Positions 17,076 through 26,830 are shown, counted from the stretch's first letter. The stretch is DNA of 37,500 bases from Microbacteriaceae bacterium (GCA_019639055.1 JAHBSP010000014.1:1-37500); one strand, 5' to 3'. Numbers and translations are program-made. The notes: generated from the letters alone by a model not told the origin.

Positions 17076-17435
17076 TTGCGAAATGAATATAGGTTTTCAA
17101 TTCTTCTGTGTTACTTTCTTAAGCATTTAAAGAAAGACGGCACCGAGTTCTCATTTCAGGCATACCTTGACGCCATAGAAAACAAGACTGGCAAGACACC
17201 TAGAGAACTAGTCGACGAAGCGAAATCATTAGGTTTTGATGGCCCGAAAACCGTAGCTGGCGAAGTAATAAAGTGTCTCGCAGATGAATACGGTTTAGGG
17301 CGAGGGCATGCAATGGCTTTAGTTCACGTTATTAAGAACGGGTCCAAAATTAATTCTAAGCATGTCGGCACTGGCGGCACACACAACGATGAATCAGACA
17401 CTCTCTGGCTAGTCGGTATTGCGACTAAACCATAA
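17076..17435 (+). CDS. DUF4287 domain protein (start uncertain)
   Basis: The core FQAYLDAIENKTGKTPRELV, then AGEVIKCLADEYGLGRGHAMALVHVIKNG, is the DUF4287 signature, a small domain found in many actinobacteria with no known function. The reading frame opens at TTG 17076 but has no ribosome-binding site. The first 23 codons look unlike the family, whose members usually begin just before the FQAYL motif. No in-frame ATG or GTG is present there, so the true start is unresolved. The C-terminus is hydrophilic, ending LWLVGIATKP. The gene stands alone on the plus strand between the phn-type operon and a tRNA. Confidence 0.7.
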   Translation: MRNEYRFSILLCYFLKHLKKDGTEFSFQAYLDAIENKTGKTPRELVDEAKSLGFDGPKTVAGEVIKCLADEYGLGRGHAMALVHVIKNGSKINSKHVGTGGTHNDESDTLWLVGIATKP

Positions 17436-17445
17436 AGCATTTTCG

Positions 17446-17519
17446 TCGGGATGACAGGATTTGAACCTGCGGCCCCACGGCCCCCAGCCGTGTGCGCTAC
17501 CAAACTGCGCCACATCCCG
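17446..17519 (-). tRNA. tRNA-Pro (anticodon GGG)
   Basis: A 74-nt cloverleaf read on the minus strand. The acceptor arms CGGGATG and CATCCCG pair fully, with discriminator A. The anticodon stem CACGG/CCGTG encloses the loop CTGGGGG, giving anticodon GGG. The T-arm contains GGTTCAAATCC. CCA is not encoded. It lies 15 nt behind the membrane-protein gene on the same strand and may be co-transcribed. Confidence 0.95.
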
Positions 17520-17534
17520 CGCTATCTATACTAG

Positions 17535-18563
17535 CTAGGCGCGCTGAATATCTGCGACCTGACGTAGTAGACCTTCTGCACCGTTAGCATCGCGAAGAAT
17601 GAGCCCTTCTGGGTGCTGGTCGATTGCAAGAATCCAAACACCTGGAAGTGCCACGAATGCAACATTCCCGTCTATAGCGATTACTGGTCGTGGGCTAGGA
17701 ACTGCTAACCAGAACGGTGCGAAAGCAACTGGCGCAGCAGGTGCTACCGAAGTAGTTTCTGCAACAGGTGCACTTTCAGCCGGAGCTTCCTCGGTAGCGG
17801 TTTCTTCAGCTACTACCTCAGGCTCTTCAACCTTCTTCTTACGACCTCGAGGCTTTGGAGCCTCAGCAGCCACTTCTTCCACCGCTGGAGCTTCCGAAGC
17901 GACCTCGGCAACTGCCTCTGGAGCTGGCACAGCATCCGGTACCGGAATTGGAATAGGCACAGCAGCACTACCAGGTGCAGGATCGAAACCTGCAACGTGT
18001 GGTGAACCAGGCACAGGAGGTGCAACTGGTGCAGCATAAACCGGCTTAGGGCGAACCGGAGCGGGCACAATCTGCCTTGCAACAGGGTGCGCGCTAGCTT
18101 CCTCGCGGTGCAGGAATTCCGCCTTGAACAGCGGAATAAGGTATGCAAAAGCACTAGCCACTAGACCGATGGCAGCCACTAGAAGTGCAAGTACGTAATA
18201 AATACTGGCACCACCACTGAAAACAACGAGTAGTAGGTAACCGAAACTATAGGTGTATGCGGCAGACGCAACCTGGTCGATCGAGAACGAACCTATGCGA
18301 AGTGCAGGAACAGATAGGCGCCTCACTGCAATCAAACCGGCAACAACCGCTGGCACTAGGAATGAAGGAGCAATCTGAATAACCCCGTTAAAGAAACTGT
18401 AAGAGAAGTTTGACCAAACTGTGTAATAACCGGAATATGTAGAAATTGGAATAAAAGATAGCAACAGCAAAAGTACTGGCACGCCAAGCAGAATAGTTTC
18501 GCGAAGGTTGAACGGTCCGAGAACTGCAGGCGGGTTTTCATGGGTTTGTGCGATGTTAGTCAT
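17535..18563 (-). CDS. Membrane protein with Pro/Ala/Glu-rich tail
   Basis: A 342-residue protein I cannot name. The N-terminal 155 residues hold about four hydrophobic segments (near 27-43, 67-85, 100-118 and 122-147). A long low-complexity stretch follows, rich in Pro, Ala, Val and Glu (about 165-285), containing one basic patch PRGRKKK. The last 60 residues are again ordered-looking (AFWLAVPSPRPVIAIDGNVAFVALPGVWILAI). The disordered segment probably reaches through or along the cell wall, or into the cytoplasm, to link two ordered parts. It follows der by 40 nt on the same strand. Function unknown. Confidence 0.8.
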   Translation of the reverse strand: MTNIAQTHENPPAVLGPFNLRETILLGVPVLLLLLSFIPISTYSGYYTVWSNFSYSFFNGVIQIAPSFLVPAVVAGLIAVRRLSVPALRIGSFSIDQVASAAYTYSFGYLLLVVFSGGASIYYVLALLVAAIGLVASAFAYLIPLFKAEFLHREEASAHPVARQIVPAPVRPKPVYAAPVAPPVPGSPHVAGFDPAPGSAAVPIPIPVPDAVPAPEAVAEVASEAPAVEEVAAEAPKPRGRKKKVEEPEVVAEETATEEAPAESAPVAETTSVAPAAPVAFAPFWLAVPSPRPVIAIDGNVAFVALPGVWILAIDQHPEGLILRDANGAEGLLRQVADIQRA

Positions 18564-18603
18564 GAATCCACTATACCGATTGAACTAAACGATAGATAAA
18601 AAG

Positions 18604-20124
18604 TTACTTGCGTTTACGTTGCTCACGTACTCGCACATTTATTTGAATCGGACTGCCTTCGAAAGTGAAAGTTTCCCTAAGTTTACGGGCAATAAACCTG
18701 CGATACTGCGCCTCAAAGAATCCGCTCGTAAAGAGCACAAAAGTTGGTGGTCTGACCCCTGCCTGAGTTCCGAAAAGGATTCTTGGCTGTTTACCTCCAC
18801 GAATCGGGTGAGGATTAGCGGCAGCAAGTTCCGACAAGAATGTGTTGAGCTTTCCAGTAGGGATGCGCGTCTCCCAAGACTCGATAGCGAGTTCCAGCGC
18901 CGGCACCAGCTTCTCTAAATGCCAACCGGTCTTCGCGCTTATATTCACACGCGGGGCCCAGGCAACATGCGCAAGATCCTGCTCAATCTCTCGCTCAAGG
19001 TAGCGACGGCGCTCATCATCGAGAGAGTCCCACTTATTAAAAGCCAGAACTAAGGCACGGCCTGCCTCAAGTACCTGATCGACGATGCGCACATCCTGTT
19101 CAGAAATAGGTTCGGTAACGTCAAAAACCACTACTGCCACATCTGCTCGCTCCAGCGCGGATGCGGTACGCAGGGTCGCATAGAAATCGGCACCCTGTTG
19201 CAGATGCACGCGACGACGAATACCGGCAGTGTCTACAAAGGTCCACATTTTGCCGGCAATTTCAACCTGCTCATCTACCGGGTCGCGTGTAGTTCCGGAG
19301 AGCTCATTAACTACAACGCGTTCTTCACGGGCTGCCTTGTTCAAGAGACTAGATTTACCGACGTTCGGCCTGCCAACAATAGCTACTCGGCGCGGTCCGC
19401 CCTCTTCACGCTTCGCGACCTGCGATTCACGGGGAAGTTTTTCGAAGAGCGCATCGAGCATGTCGGCGACTCCCCTGCCATGAAGGGCTGATACCGGATA
19501 TGGTTCCCCGAGCCCTAAACTCCAGAGGCTGTGTACATTGGGTTCTTGGCGGGCATCGTCAACTTTATTGGCTATCAAAAAGACAGGTTTTTTAGCTTTG
19601 CGTAGCAGCTTCACAACTGCCTCGTCGGTGCTGGTAGCGCCAACAGTTGCATCGACCACAAAAAGCACAGCATCGGCATTATCGATAGCTATTTCTGCTT
19701 GTAGCGCGACGCTTTTATTGATTCCTTTAGCATCGGGTTCCCAACCGCCGGTATCCATAACCACGAACTTACGGTCAAGCCATTCTGCTTTGTAACTTAC
19801 GCGGTCTCGGGTGACGCCTGGCACATCCTGCACCACAGCTTCGCGCCTGCCAATAATACGGTTCACTAACGCGCTCTTACCAACGTTAGGACGACCAACA
19901 ATTGCTACAACCGGCGGTATCTCTTCTGTGCTGTCATCATCGAATGCATCGAAATCGCCACCGTGCAGGTCAAAGTAGTCAAAATCTTCAGGTTCGAGCT
20001 CGTAGTCTCTCAGACCTTTGAGCAGTGCTTCTGCACGCGAATTCTCCTCCGCCTCAGAAATATCTGGCGGGGAAATTATCGCGTCATTTTCCGGCGCGAA
20101 TTCCGGCTCATTTTGGTCATTCAT
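18604..20124 (-). CDS. der: Ribosome-assembly GTPase Der (EngA)
   Basis: A tandem-GTPase protein needed for 50S subunit maturation. G domain 1 has GRPNVGKS (77-84), DTGG (124-127) and NKVD (186-189). G domain 2 has GRPNVGKS (251-258), DTAG (298-301) and NKWD (about 363-366). The KH-like RNA-binding domain fills the C-terminus (about 390-506) and ends RVREQRKRK. An acidic N-terminal extension of about 70 residues makes the protein longer than the proteobacterial form; in several actinobacteria this place carries a cytidylate kinase gene or fusion, absent here. It follows tyrA by 23 bp. Confidence 0.97.
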   Translation of the reverse strand: MNDQNEPEFAPENDAIISPPDISEAEENSRAEALLKGLRDYELEPEDFDYFDLHGGDFDAFDDDSTEEIPPVVAIVGRPNVGKSALVNRIIGRREAVVQDVPGVTRDRVSYKAEWLDRKFVVMDTGGWEPDAKGINKSVALQAEIAIDNADAVLFVVDATVGATSTDEAVVKLLRKAKKPVFLIANKVDDARQEPNVHSLWSLGLGEPYPVSALHGRGVADMLDALFEKLPRESQVAKREEGGPRRVAIVGRPNVGKSSLLNKAAREERVVVNELSGTTRDPVDEQVEIAGKMWTFVDTAGIRRRVHLQQGADFYATLRTASALERADVAVVVFDVTEPISEQDVRIVDQVLEAGRALVLAFNKWDSLDDERRRYLEREIEQDLAHVAWAPRVNISAKTGWHLEKLVPALELAIESWETRIPTGKLNTFLSELAAANPHPIRGGKQPRILFGTQAGVRPPTFVLFTSGFFEAQYRRFIARKLRETFTFEGSPIQINVRVREQRKRK

Positions 20125-20147
20125 TGCTTATTCATTCTTGCAGACTA

Positions 20148-21233
20148 CTAGCCGGAAATCCTCCACCCGTTCTCAGCAAGGAGCGCAAGTAGTCGCTCGT
20201 GAGCATCCGGTTTCACGCTAATTTCAGCAAGACCGACCTGGGCACTCGGTGAATGCTCCAAACGCAGATCCTCAAGGTTGATATCTGCCGAACCAATCTC
20301 TGTGAGAAGTCGCGCAAGCTCCCCGGGAGTGTCCGGAATAAGCACGGTGAGATTCTTGAATTTGGATGAAGTGCCGTGCTTCCCAGGGATACGCGCCACA
20401 CCTTCCTGCCCGGCAGCCAAAACGCCTGCGATGGTGCGCCTAGAACCGGACCTGCCAAGGTTTTCAAGGGCATCAACCAGATTCTGGATGTCTTTAGCAA
20501 CTTCCGAAAGTGGTCCGGTAATTTCACCGGCATTTGCGGTGACAATCTGCAACCAAAGATCGGAATCTGAGGATGCTAGGCGGGTCACATCTCTAAGCCC
20601 CTGCCCTGCGAGCGAAATATCTTCTGGAACCGCGGAAGAAAGCCTTGCCGCGGTGATACTAGAAACCAGTTGTGGCAGGTGAGAAACAAGCGCCACCGCG
20701 CGGTCATGACTGGCCGAGTCTGAAATTACCGGCACCGCACCAAGGTCGAGCGCGAGGGCTTCGATTATCCCAATCTGTTCGGCCGTGTTTTCCGGAGTCG
20801 GGGTAATAATCCAAGGGCGTCCGTTAAAAAGGTCAGCGCGGGCAGCGGAGGGTCCGCCGCGCTCGCGCCCAGCCATCGGGTGAGAACCTAGGTACCTGGC
20901 AGCTTCTGGAGAATCCTCCTGCACATCCTCAAGAATCTGGTGTTTTACGCTGGCAACATCGGTGATTAGTGCATTCGGGTGTAATTGTAGCTGCTCCAAA
21001 ACTACACTTGCGGTCATAGCGGGCGGAACTGCAACAACTACAAGGTCGGGTTCTGGAGACTGGCCCTGAGAAAATTTCTCACCAGCACCGTAATCGACGG
21101 CGAGGTCAAGGGTCGAGCTTGAAATATCGGCAAGTCCGACCTTGACGCCGAGAGCGCCAAGCCCTAGACCGATGCTAGAACCGAGGAGACCAGCGCCAAC
21201 AACTTTGATGTTTGCTTTAGTTCTTGCGGGCAT
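20148..21233 (-). CDS. tyrA: Prephenate dehydrogenase
   Basis: Oxidative decarboxylation of prephenate to 4-hydroxyphenylpyruvate with NAD(P), on the way to tyrosine. The Rossmann motif VVGAGLLGSSIGLGLGALG is near the N-terminus. The family motifs TDVASVKHQIL, YLGSHPMAGRERGGPSAA and VSHLPQLVSS follow. The last 75 residues look like an ACT domain (LTVLIPDTPGELARLLTEIG), a likely site of feedback by tyrosine. I start it at ATG 21233 (361 residues) because GGGAAG lies just upstream. A longer in-frame start at 21302 would overlap rluB by 86 bases. Even so it overlaps the rluB end by 17 bases. Confidence 0.93.
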   Translation of the reverse strand: MPARTKANIKVVGAGLLGSSIGLGLGALGVKVGLADISSSTLDLAVDYGAGEKFSQGQSPEPDLVVVAVPPAMTASVVLEQLQLHPNALITDVASVKHQILEDVQEDSPEAARYLGSHPMAGRERGGPSAARADLFNGRPWIITPTPENTAEQIGIIEALALDLGAVPVISDSASHDRAVALVSHLPQLVSSITAARLSSAVPEDISLAGQGLRDVTRLASSDSDLWLQIVTANAGEITGPLSEVAKDIQNLVDALENLGRSGSRRTIAGVLAAGQEGVARIPGKHGTSSKFKNLTVLIPDTPGELARLLTEIGSADINLEDLRLEHSPSAQVGLAEISVKPDAHERLLALLAENGWRISG

Positions 21234-22014
21234 TTGGCTTCCCTTTCTCTTTAGCTGGGCGAGCGGCACGTTTTCGCTGTGAAACAGCATCCGGTTTTGC
21301 AAGTGTGAGTAACTCTTTCACTTCCCAATCGCTTAGTTCGCGAAGTTTTCCGGAAGTGAGTGTGCCTAGTCGAAGTGGCCCAAATTGCTGCCTAGACAGT
21401 GCCATAACCGGATGCCCAACAGCGTCAAACATGCGTCTAATAATTCTGTTCCTACCGGAGTGGATAGTCACTTCAATCATGCTGCTCGCTTCTGAAGTGT
21501 CCTTGATACGCACCTTGTCGGCCTTGATAAACCCATCCTCCAGGGTGACTCCTGCAAGTAGGCGCTTCACCGTGCCCACATTTACCACGCCACGCACTTT
21601 CGCGAGATAGGTTTTTGGAACTTCAAAAGATGGATGCGCCAGCGCATGGGCTAGAGTCCCATCATTGGTGAGGATAAGCAGTCCGCTAGTTTCGTAGTCG
21701 AGACGACCAACGTTGTAGACCCGCTCCTCGATACCGGTGACGAACTCACTCAAGTCACGCCTGCCAACATCATCAGCCATACTCGCCACAACTGAACGCG
21801 GTTTATTGAGCATAAAATAGCGTTTTGCAGAGTCGAGGCGAATCACTTTATTGCCGACCGCTATCGTGTCCTGCTCAGGATCAACCTTCGTGCCAAGCAC
21901 GGTAACTACCTTGCCGTTTACTCGCACTTTACCTTCGGTGATTAGTTCCTCACTAGCCCTTCGGCTTGCAACTCCGGCTGCTGCGAGAACTTTCTGTAAT
22001 CTTTCCTCAGCCAT
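21217..22014 (-). CDS. rluB: 23S rRNA pseudouridine synthase (RluB/RsuA family)
   Basis: Converts a uridine of rRNA to pseudouridine. An S4 RNA-binding domain (ERLQKVLAAAGVASRRASEELI) is followed by the RsuA-type catalytic domain with VYNVGRLDYETSGLLILTNDG, whose Asp is the catalytic residue. GRNRIIRRMFDAVGHPVMALSR closes the family core. The C-terminus is basic (KRAARPAKEKGKPNARKN). ATG 22014 is preferred over ATG 22023 because the AGGA upstream is 8 nt away from the first and next to the second. It overlaps the scpB stop by 8 bases. Its place next to scpB is the classic conserved order. Confidence 0.95.
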   Translation of the reverse strand: MAEERLQKVLAAAGVASRRASEELITEGKVRVNGKVVTVLGTKVDPEQDTIAVGNKVIRLDSAKRYFMLNKPRSVVASMADDVGRRDLSEFVTGIEERVYNVGRLDYETSGLLILTNDGTLAHALAHPSFEVPKTYLAKVRGVVNVGTVKRLLAGVTLEDGFIKADKVRIKDTSEASSMIEVTIHSGRNRIIRRMFDAVGHPVMALSRQQFGPLRLGTLTSGKLRELSDWEVKELLTLAKPDAVSQRKRAARPAKEKGKPNARKN

Positions 22015-22585
22015 TTTGCACATCCTGAGTATCTGGAAGAAGTGGAGAAATTGCCGGCAGTTCGTCTAGCGAGTTGATTCCGAGAAGTTCGAGCATCAGC
22101 GGGGTTGTTACAAAGTTGCTGGCCCCTGTTTCAGGATCAACGAAAGCTTCCTCAATAAGTCCGCGACTGAGCAGGGTGCGAATCACAGTATCGACATTTA
22201 CCGCGCGGATCGCAGCCACACTGGCCCTAGTCACCGGCTGCTTGTATGCCACAACCGCGAGAGTCTCTAACGCCGCTTGCGAAAGTTTCGAAGGGGTGGT
22301 GCTGGTGACATAGTCGGTGACGATTTCGTCAAACTCTGGCTTCAGGTAGAGTCTCCAGCCACCTCCAACTTCACGCAATTCCACTGCTCGATTATCAAGA
22401 GATGCACCGAGCGCTTCCAAAGCACTGCTAACTTCTCCCACTGGCACGCCAAGTGAACTAGCGAGGGTCACTAATGGGAGTGGTTGCTCCGCGATAAATA
22501 ACAGTGCCTCAAGTTTCAGCACCAAACTTCCACCGTTTTCGAGTGGCGTTGATTCTGGTTCGCTTGTATTGTCATCAGTTTTCAT
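22007..22585 (-). CDS. scpB: Segregation and condensation protein B
   Basis: Winged-helix partner of ScpA and SMC in the bacterial condensin, acting in chromosome compaction and segregation. Motifs include LEALLFIAEQPLP, VGGGWRLYLKPEF and LSQAALETLAVVAYKQPVTRASVAAIRAV, the family signature. I chose ATG 22585 (192 residues), which has GGAG 7-8 nt upstream; the reading frame stays open to 22633, within scpA. It overlaps scpA by 11 bases and rluB by 8, so the three are translated as a coupled set. An acidic linker forms the N-terminus. Confidence 0.95.
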   Translation of the reverse strand: MKTDDNTSEPESTPLENGGSLVLKLEALLFIAEQPLPLVTLASSLGVPVGEVSSALEALGASLDNRAVELREVGGGWRLYLKPEFDEIVTDYVTSTTPSKLSQAALETLAVVAYKQPVTRASVAAIRAVNVDTVIRTLLSRGLIEEAFVDPETGASNFVTTPLMLELLGINSLDELPAISPLLPDTQDVQNG

Positions 22586-23399
22586 AGTCTGCTCCAAGTG
22601 TGGCAAGTTTTTCATCATTCCAGTTATCCGCATTCCAGCGAATGGTGAGTTCTCCGAGTGGTTCTAACTGCTCCAAAGTGAGGGCGGCCATTCCGTAAAG
22701 TTCGAGGACGGCTATAAAGCGAGCCACGACCACGCCTTTTTGTTCTACACCGGTAATTAGGTGCCTAAAGGTTGTTTGCTTTTCGGTGCGGAGCGTAGCC
22801 ACAATCCAGGCAGCCTGCTCGCGAATACTCACAAGCGGCGCGTGCAAGTGTTCCAGCTTCACCATCGGAATTTCTTTAGGCGCAAGGGCGAATGCTGCGA
22901 GCGCGGCAAAGTCGGCTAATGAAAGATTCCAGATAAGTTCAGGTGCTTTCTCGCGGTAGTGCGCATCCAAAGGAACCTGCCTGCTATGGCGACTACCTTC
23001 AGTATCGAACCTGTTTGCAAAAAATGCGGAAACCTCTTTGAATGCTCGGTACTGCAAAAGCCTTGCAAACAGTAGATCCCTGGCTTCAAGAAGCGCAACA
23101 TCTTCAGGATCGACCACCTCTCCTCTTGGAAGCAGTCCAGCAACTTTAAGATCGAGCAGTGTGGCAGCAACTACCAGAAATTCACTCGCCTGGTCGAGTT
23201 CTTCTCTCAAGTCCAACCGGGCAATGTATTCGATGAACTCGGCAGTTACTGCACTTAGCGCGATTTCGGTGATGTCCATCTCACGCTTGGTGATTAAGCT
23301 CAGCAGTAAATCAAACGGTCCAGAGAAATTATCGAGACTTAGTTCGAACTCTTTTCCTACACCGCCCTCGGTACTGGCCGCAGCGGCTTTCTCGTTCAA
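22575..23399 (-). CDS. scpA: Segregation and condensation protein A (kleisin)
   Basis: Kleisin subunit that bridges the SMC heads in condensin. The N-terminal FSGPFDLLLSLITKREMDITEIALSAVTAEFIEYI is the diagnostic kleisin start, and the C-terminal winged helix ends in FIAVLELYGMAALTLEQLEPLGELTIRW. The length of 274 is normal. The TTG start overlaps the parA stop (TTGA). Neighbouring parA and scpB support the segregation role. Confidence 0.96.
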   Translation of the reverse strand: MNEKAAAASTEGGVGKEFELSLDNFSGPFDLLLSLITKREMDITEIALSAVTAEFIEYIARLDLREELDQASEFLVVAATLLDLKVAGLLPRGEVVDPEDVALLEARDLLFARLLQYRAFKEVSAFFANRFDTEGSRHSRQVPLDAHYREKAPELIWNLSLADFAALAAFALAPKEIPMVKLEHLHAPLVSIREQAAWIVATLRTEKQTTFRHLITGVEQKGVVVARFIAVLELYGMAALTLEQLEPLGELTIRWNADNWNDEKLATLGADYEN

Positions 23400-24229
23400 G
23401 CGACTTGACCCTTTGCGATCATTTCCCTAGCCAAATCGCGATACTGCTCTGCGGCTTTATGATCTGGCGCATAGTTGATTAGCGGTTCACCGACAACTGA
23501 AGCGTCTGGGAACTTCACGGTGCGTGAAATCACGGTTTTGTAGAGCTTGTCACTGAAGGCTTCCTCTACTCGCTCCAACACTTCCTTTGAGTGGAGGGTG
23601 CGAGGGTCGTACATTGTGCCAAGAATACCGTCGAGTTGGAGAGACTCATTTAGTCGCTCCTTAACCTTGTTCACAGTATCTACCAGCATGGCTACACCGC
23701 GAAGTGCGAAGTATTCAAGTTCCAGTGGAATCATTACCCCGTGTGCTGCTGTAAGTGCATTAACCGTGAGCAATCCGAGGGATGGTTGGCAGTCGATAAT
23801 GATTGCGTCGTATTCGTTTTCTACTTTTTTCAGGATGCGACGCAGGATTTGTTCACGGGCGACCTCAGTAACAAGGTGGACTTCAGCAGCAGCTAAATCA
23901 ATATTCGCCGGAATGATATCTAGCCCTGCAACCGTGGTTCCGTGAATTAAGGCGTGGGGATCCTGTTTAGGATCAAGAAGCAGGTCATATACGGTTTTAC
24001 CCTCGTTGGCATGCACTCCAAGACCGGCACTCAAAGCACCCTGAGGGTCGAAATCAACCAATAGCACTTTACGGCCAAACTCGGCAAGGGATGCACCCAA
24101 GTTGATAGTAGTGGTGGTTTTACCAACCCCGCCCTTCTGATTGCACATGGCAATAACCCTCGCAGGTCCGTGACTGGTTAGCGGCTTAGGTGTTGGAAAA
24201 TCTGTCATCTGCTCTTCTATCGTGGGCAT
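23396..24229 (-). CDS. ParA-family ATPase linked to scpAB
   Basis: A 277-residue deviant-Walker ATPase: CNQKGGVGKTTTT (29-41) with the signature lysine in KGGVGKT, LLVDFDPQGAL as the A' motif and AIIIDCQPSLGLLT as Walker B. It is the orphan ParA-like protein usually encoded beside scpA in actinobacteria; no parB follows, and the main parAB pair normally lies near the origin. It probably positions cargo on the nucleoid. An alternative start at MTDFPTPKP (24208) is as plausible as the one given. It is followed by scpA with a 4-base overlap. Confidence 0.93.
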   Translation of the reverse strand: MPTIEEQMTDFPTPKPLTSHGPARVIAMCNQKGGVGKTTTTINLGASLAEFGRKVLLVDFDPQGALSAGLGVHANEGKTVYDLLLDPKQDPHALIHGTTVAGLDIIPANIDLAAAEVHLVTEVAREQILRRILKKVENEYDAIIIDCQPSLGLLTVNALTAAHGVMIPLELEYFALRGVAMLVDTVNKVKERLNESLQLDGILGTMYDPRTLHSKEVLERVEEAFSDKLYKTVISRTVKFPDASVVGEPLINYAPDHKAAEQYRDLAREMIAKGQVA

Positions 24230-24252
24230 CTCGCCATTCGTATTTGTCTATT

Positions 24253-25134
24253 CTATCTAGCGCGCGGATGTGACTGTGCATATGCTTCGCGAAGATTATC
24301 AATAGTCACTTGAGTGTAAATTTGGGTGGTTGCAACTGATGCGTGCCCGAGAAGTTCCTGCACCACGCGCACATCAGCGCCGCCTTGAATCATGTGGGTG
24401 GCGTATGAATGTCTTAGCGTGTGTGGAGAAACATGAGCGGATATCTGTGCCCGCTCCGCGGCATCGCTAATAATCTTCCACACACTGTTACGACTGAGTC
24501 TCGCGCCACGTACACCTAAGAACAGGGCCGGAGTGGAACGCTTCGCAATCTCAACTAAGTGAGGGCGCACACGCACAAGGTATGCCTCTAAAGCATCCTT
24601 CGCAAAACTACCTACCGGCACAACCCGCTGTTTATTGCCTTTACCTGTGAGTCGAATCATCTCCGGGTCTGCCACATCATCAACATTGAGGTCGGTAATT
24701 TCTGAAACTCGAGCTCCTGTGCCATACATAAGTTCAAGGATTGCTCGGTCACGAACCTGCACCGGATCATCCTCGGAGAATGATTCCAGCATCCGCGTCA
24801 CTTCAGAAATAGAAATCGCCTTTGGTAGACCTTTTGCAAGTTTTGGTGGCTTTAGCTCGGTAAGAAAATCTTCCGGATCATAACCTTCATCCATTAGGAA
24901 GCGATAAAAACTGCGCACGGCGGCCAACTGCCGGGCGGTGGATGTCGGTGCGAAATTTTCGGAGAGAAACTCGCGGTAGGCGAGCACATCTTCCTTAGTT
25001 ACTTTCACAAGATCGGTGATGCCACGCGCTTTCATAAAATCTTGCCAGCGGTCAAGATCGGCGGAATAGGCCAAAATAGTGTTCTTGGCGAGGCCACGCT
25101 CAATCAGCAAATGCTGCAAGAACTGATTCAGCAC
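24253..25134 (-). CDS. xerD: Tyrosine recombinase XerD
   Basis: Site-specific recombinase that resolves chromosome dimers at dif. The core-binding domain covers about 1-100 and the catalytic domain the rest, with R142 (TGARVSEI), Lys165 (GKGNKQR), H238 and R241 (HTLRHSYATH), H264 (LGHAS) and the nucleophile Y273 (QIYTQV). The length of 293 matches XerC/D. The GTG start is 6 nt behind the pyrG stop. Position next to parA and scpA is the standard actinobacterial order and favours xerD over a phage integrase. Confidence 0.95.
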   Translation of the reverse strand: MLNQFLQHLLIERGLAKNTILAYSADLDRWQDFMKARGITDLVKVTKEDVLAYREFLSENFAPTSTARQLAAVRSFYRFLMDEGYDPEDFLTELKPPKLAKGLPKAISISEVTRMLESFSEDDPVQVRDRAILELMYGTGARVSEITDLNVDDVADPEMIRLTGKGNKQRVVPVGSFAKDALEAYLVRVRPHLVEIAKRSTPALFLGVRGARLSRNSVWKIISDAAERAQISAHVSPHTLRHSYATHMIQGGADVRVVQELLGHASVATTQIYTQVTIDNLREAYAQSHPRAR

Positions 25135-25140
25135 AATTAA

Positions 25141-26811
25141 TTATCCTGCTTCGATAAGCCTGTTGCTACGCTGGCGTTCAAGAGCGGCATCAATAAGTCC
25201 TACAAATAATGGACTTGGTGAATGTGGGCGACTCTTCAGCTCCGGGTGGGCCTGGGTAGCAATGTAGAAGGGGTGCACATCTTGTGGAAGCTCCACATAC
25301 TCAACCAGTGAGTCATCAGGGCTGATACCAGAAATTACCAGACCCTTCTCTTCAAGAAGTTCGCGATACTGGTTATTTACCTCATAGCGGTGGCGGTGGC
25401 GCTCGGTAGCTGTTGGGGCACCGTAAAGTTTCTCTGCAAGGCTACCCGGCTTTAGTTTCGCCTCGTATGCACCTAGCCGCATAGTGTGACCCATATCGCT
25501 AGATTCTAGAATCTTGATCTGCTCTTCAATAGTGGCCACTACCGGATGCTCGGTTTCAGGATTGAATTCGCTTGAGGATGCGTCGGCTAAGTCTGCTTTA
25601 TTACGCGCGTACTCAATAACCATGCACTGTAGGCCAAGGCATATTCCCAAGGTTGGGATATTGTTTTCGCGAGTAAACTTCAAGGCGCCTAGTTTGCCTT
25701 CAATGCCGCGGATACCAAAACCTCCTGGCACCACAATCCCATCAAGATCAGCGAGCGCCTTAGCCGCTCCCTCGTCACTTTCTAGACCGTCTGCCGGAAT
25801 CCATTGGATATTCACCTTGATTTTGCGCGCGAAACCGCCGGCTTTGAGCGCCTCGGTGACAGATAGGTAAGCATCAGGAAGATCTACATACTTGCCGACC
25901 AGCCCAATTCGCACCTCATCGCTCGGATTTGTTACAGCATCCACGATATTGCTCCATGCTGAAAGATCCGCAGGCTTGGCGCCTTCTAGACGCAGGGCAT
26001 CCACAATATATTGATCTAGCCCCTGGTCGTTTAGCACCTGTGGGAGTGCATAAATGCTTGGAACATCTACGGCGTTAACAACAGCTTGCTCGTCAACATC
26101 GCACATGAGCGCAATCTTGCGACGATTCGCTTCACTAACGGGGCGATCACTGCGAAGCACTAGAGCATCCGGCTGAATACCAATGGAACGAAGGGCAGCT
26201 ACAGAGTGCTGGGTTGGCTTAGTTTTTTGTTCACCGCTGGCTGCCATAAAAGGAACTAGTGAAACATGGAGGAAGAATACGTTGTTGCGCCCGAGTTCGT
26301 GACGAACCTGGCGAGCAGACTCAATGAAAGGCTGGCTCTCAATATCTCCAACGGTTCCACCAATTTCGGTGATGATTACATCGGGTTGCGGGTCAACTTG
26401 TGCCTGTGCGCGCATCCGGCGTTTAATTTCGTCGGTGATGTGCGGAATAACCTGCACAGTATCGCCCAGGTATTCTCCGCGACGTTCCTTTGCGATTACT
26501 GTTGAATAGATTTGCCCGGTTGTGACGTTGGCGGCCTGCGAAAGGTTGATGTTTAGGAAGCGTTCATAGTGACCGATATCTAGGTCGGTTTCTGCACCAT
26601 CATCGGTAACAAAAACTTCACCGTGCTGGAAAGGGTTCATGGTCCCTGGATCAACGTTTAGGTATGGGTCAAGTTTCTGCATGACCACGTAGAGTCCGCG
26701 CGCAGTTAAAAGCGAACCGAGACTTGCTGCAGTGAGACCTTTTCCGAGGCTAGAAACCACCCCACCCGTTACGAAGATGTGCTTGGTTATTTTTTGAGAA
26801 TTAGTATTCGC
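25141..26811 (-). CDS. pyrG: CTP synthase
   Basis: Makes CTP from UTP, glutamine and ATP. The synthetase domain starts [23 protein letters not shown] with the P-loop. [19 protein letters not shown] and the [12 protein letters not shown] segment follow. The C-terminal glutamine amidotransferase has [12 protein letters not shown] with the nucleophilic Cys and HPELKSRP near the end. I chose GTG 26811 (557 residues, MANTNSQK) because GGAG is 4 nt upstream; a longer reading from 26871 would overlap recN and lacks support. It lies 19 bp behind recN. The NUDIX gene often seen between pyrG and xerD is absent. Confidence 0.96.
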   Translation of the reverse strand, partial: ANTNSQKITKHIFVTGGVVSSLGKGLTAASLGSLLTARGLYVVMQKLDPYLNVDPGTMNPFQHGEVFVTDDGAETDLDIGHYERFLNINLSQAANVTTGQIYSTVIAKERRGEYLGDTVQVIPHITDEIKRRMRAQAQVDPQPDVIITEIGGTVGDIESQPFIESARQVRHELGRNNVFFLHVSLVPFMAASGEQKTKPTQHSVAALRSIGIQPDALVLRSDRPVSEANRRKIALMCDVDEQAVVNAVDVPSIYALPQVLNDQGLDQYIVDALRLEGAKPADLSAWSNIVDAVTNPSDEVRIGLVGKYVDLPDAYLSVTEALKAGGFARKIKVNIQWIPADGLESDEGAAKALADLDGIVVPGGFGIRGIEGKLGALKFTRENNIPTLGICLGLQCMVIEYARNKADLADASSSEFNPETEHPVVATIEEQIKILESSDMGHTMRLGAYEAKLKPGSLAEKLYGAPTATERHRHRYEVNNQYRELLEEKGLVISGISPDDSLVEYVELPQDVHPFYIATQAHPELKSRPHSPSPLFVGLIDAALERQRSNRLIEAG

Positions 26812-26830
26812 CACGGAACTCCAGCCTATC

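Noticed and set aside
24253..25134. Mobile-element integrase
   Set aside because: The conserved pyrG-xerD-parA-scpA order and the XerD-like length indicate the housekeeping recombinase; no attachment repeats were seen.
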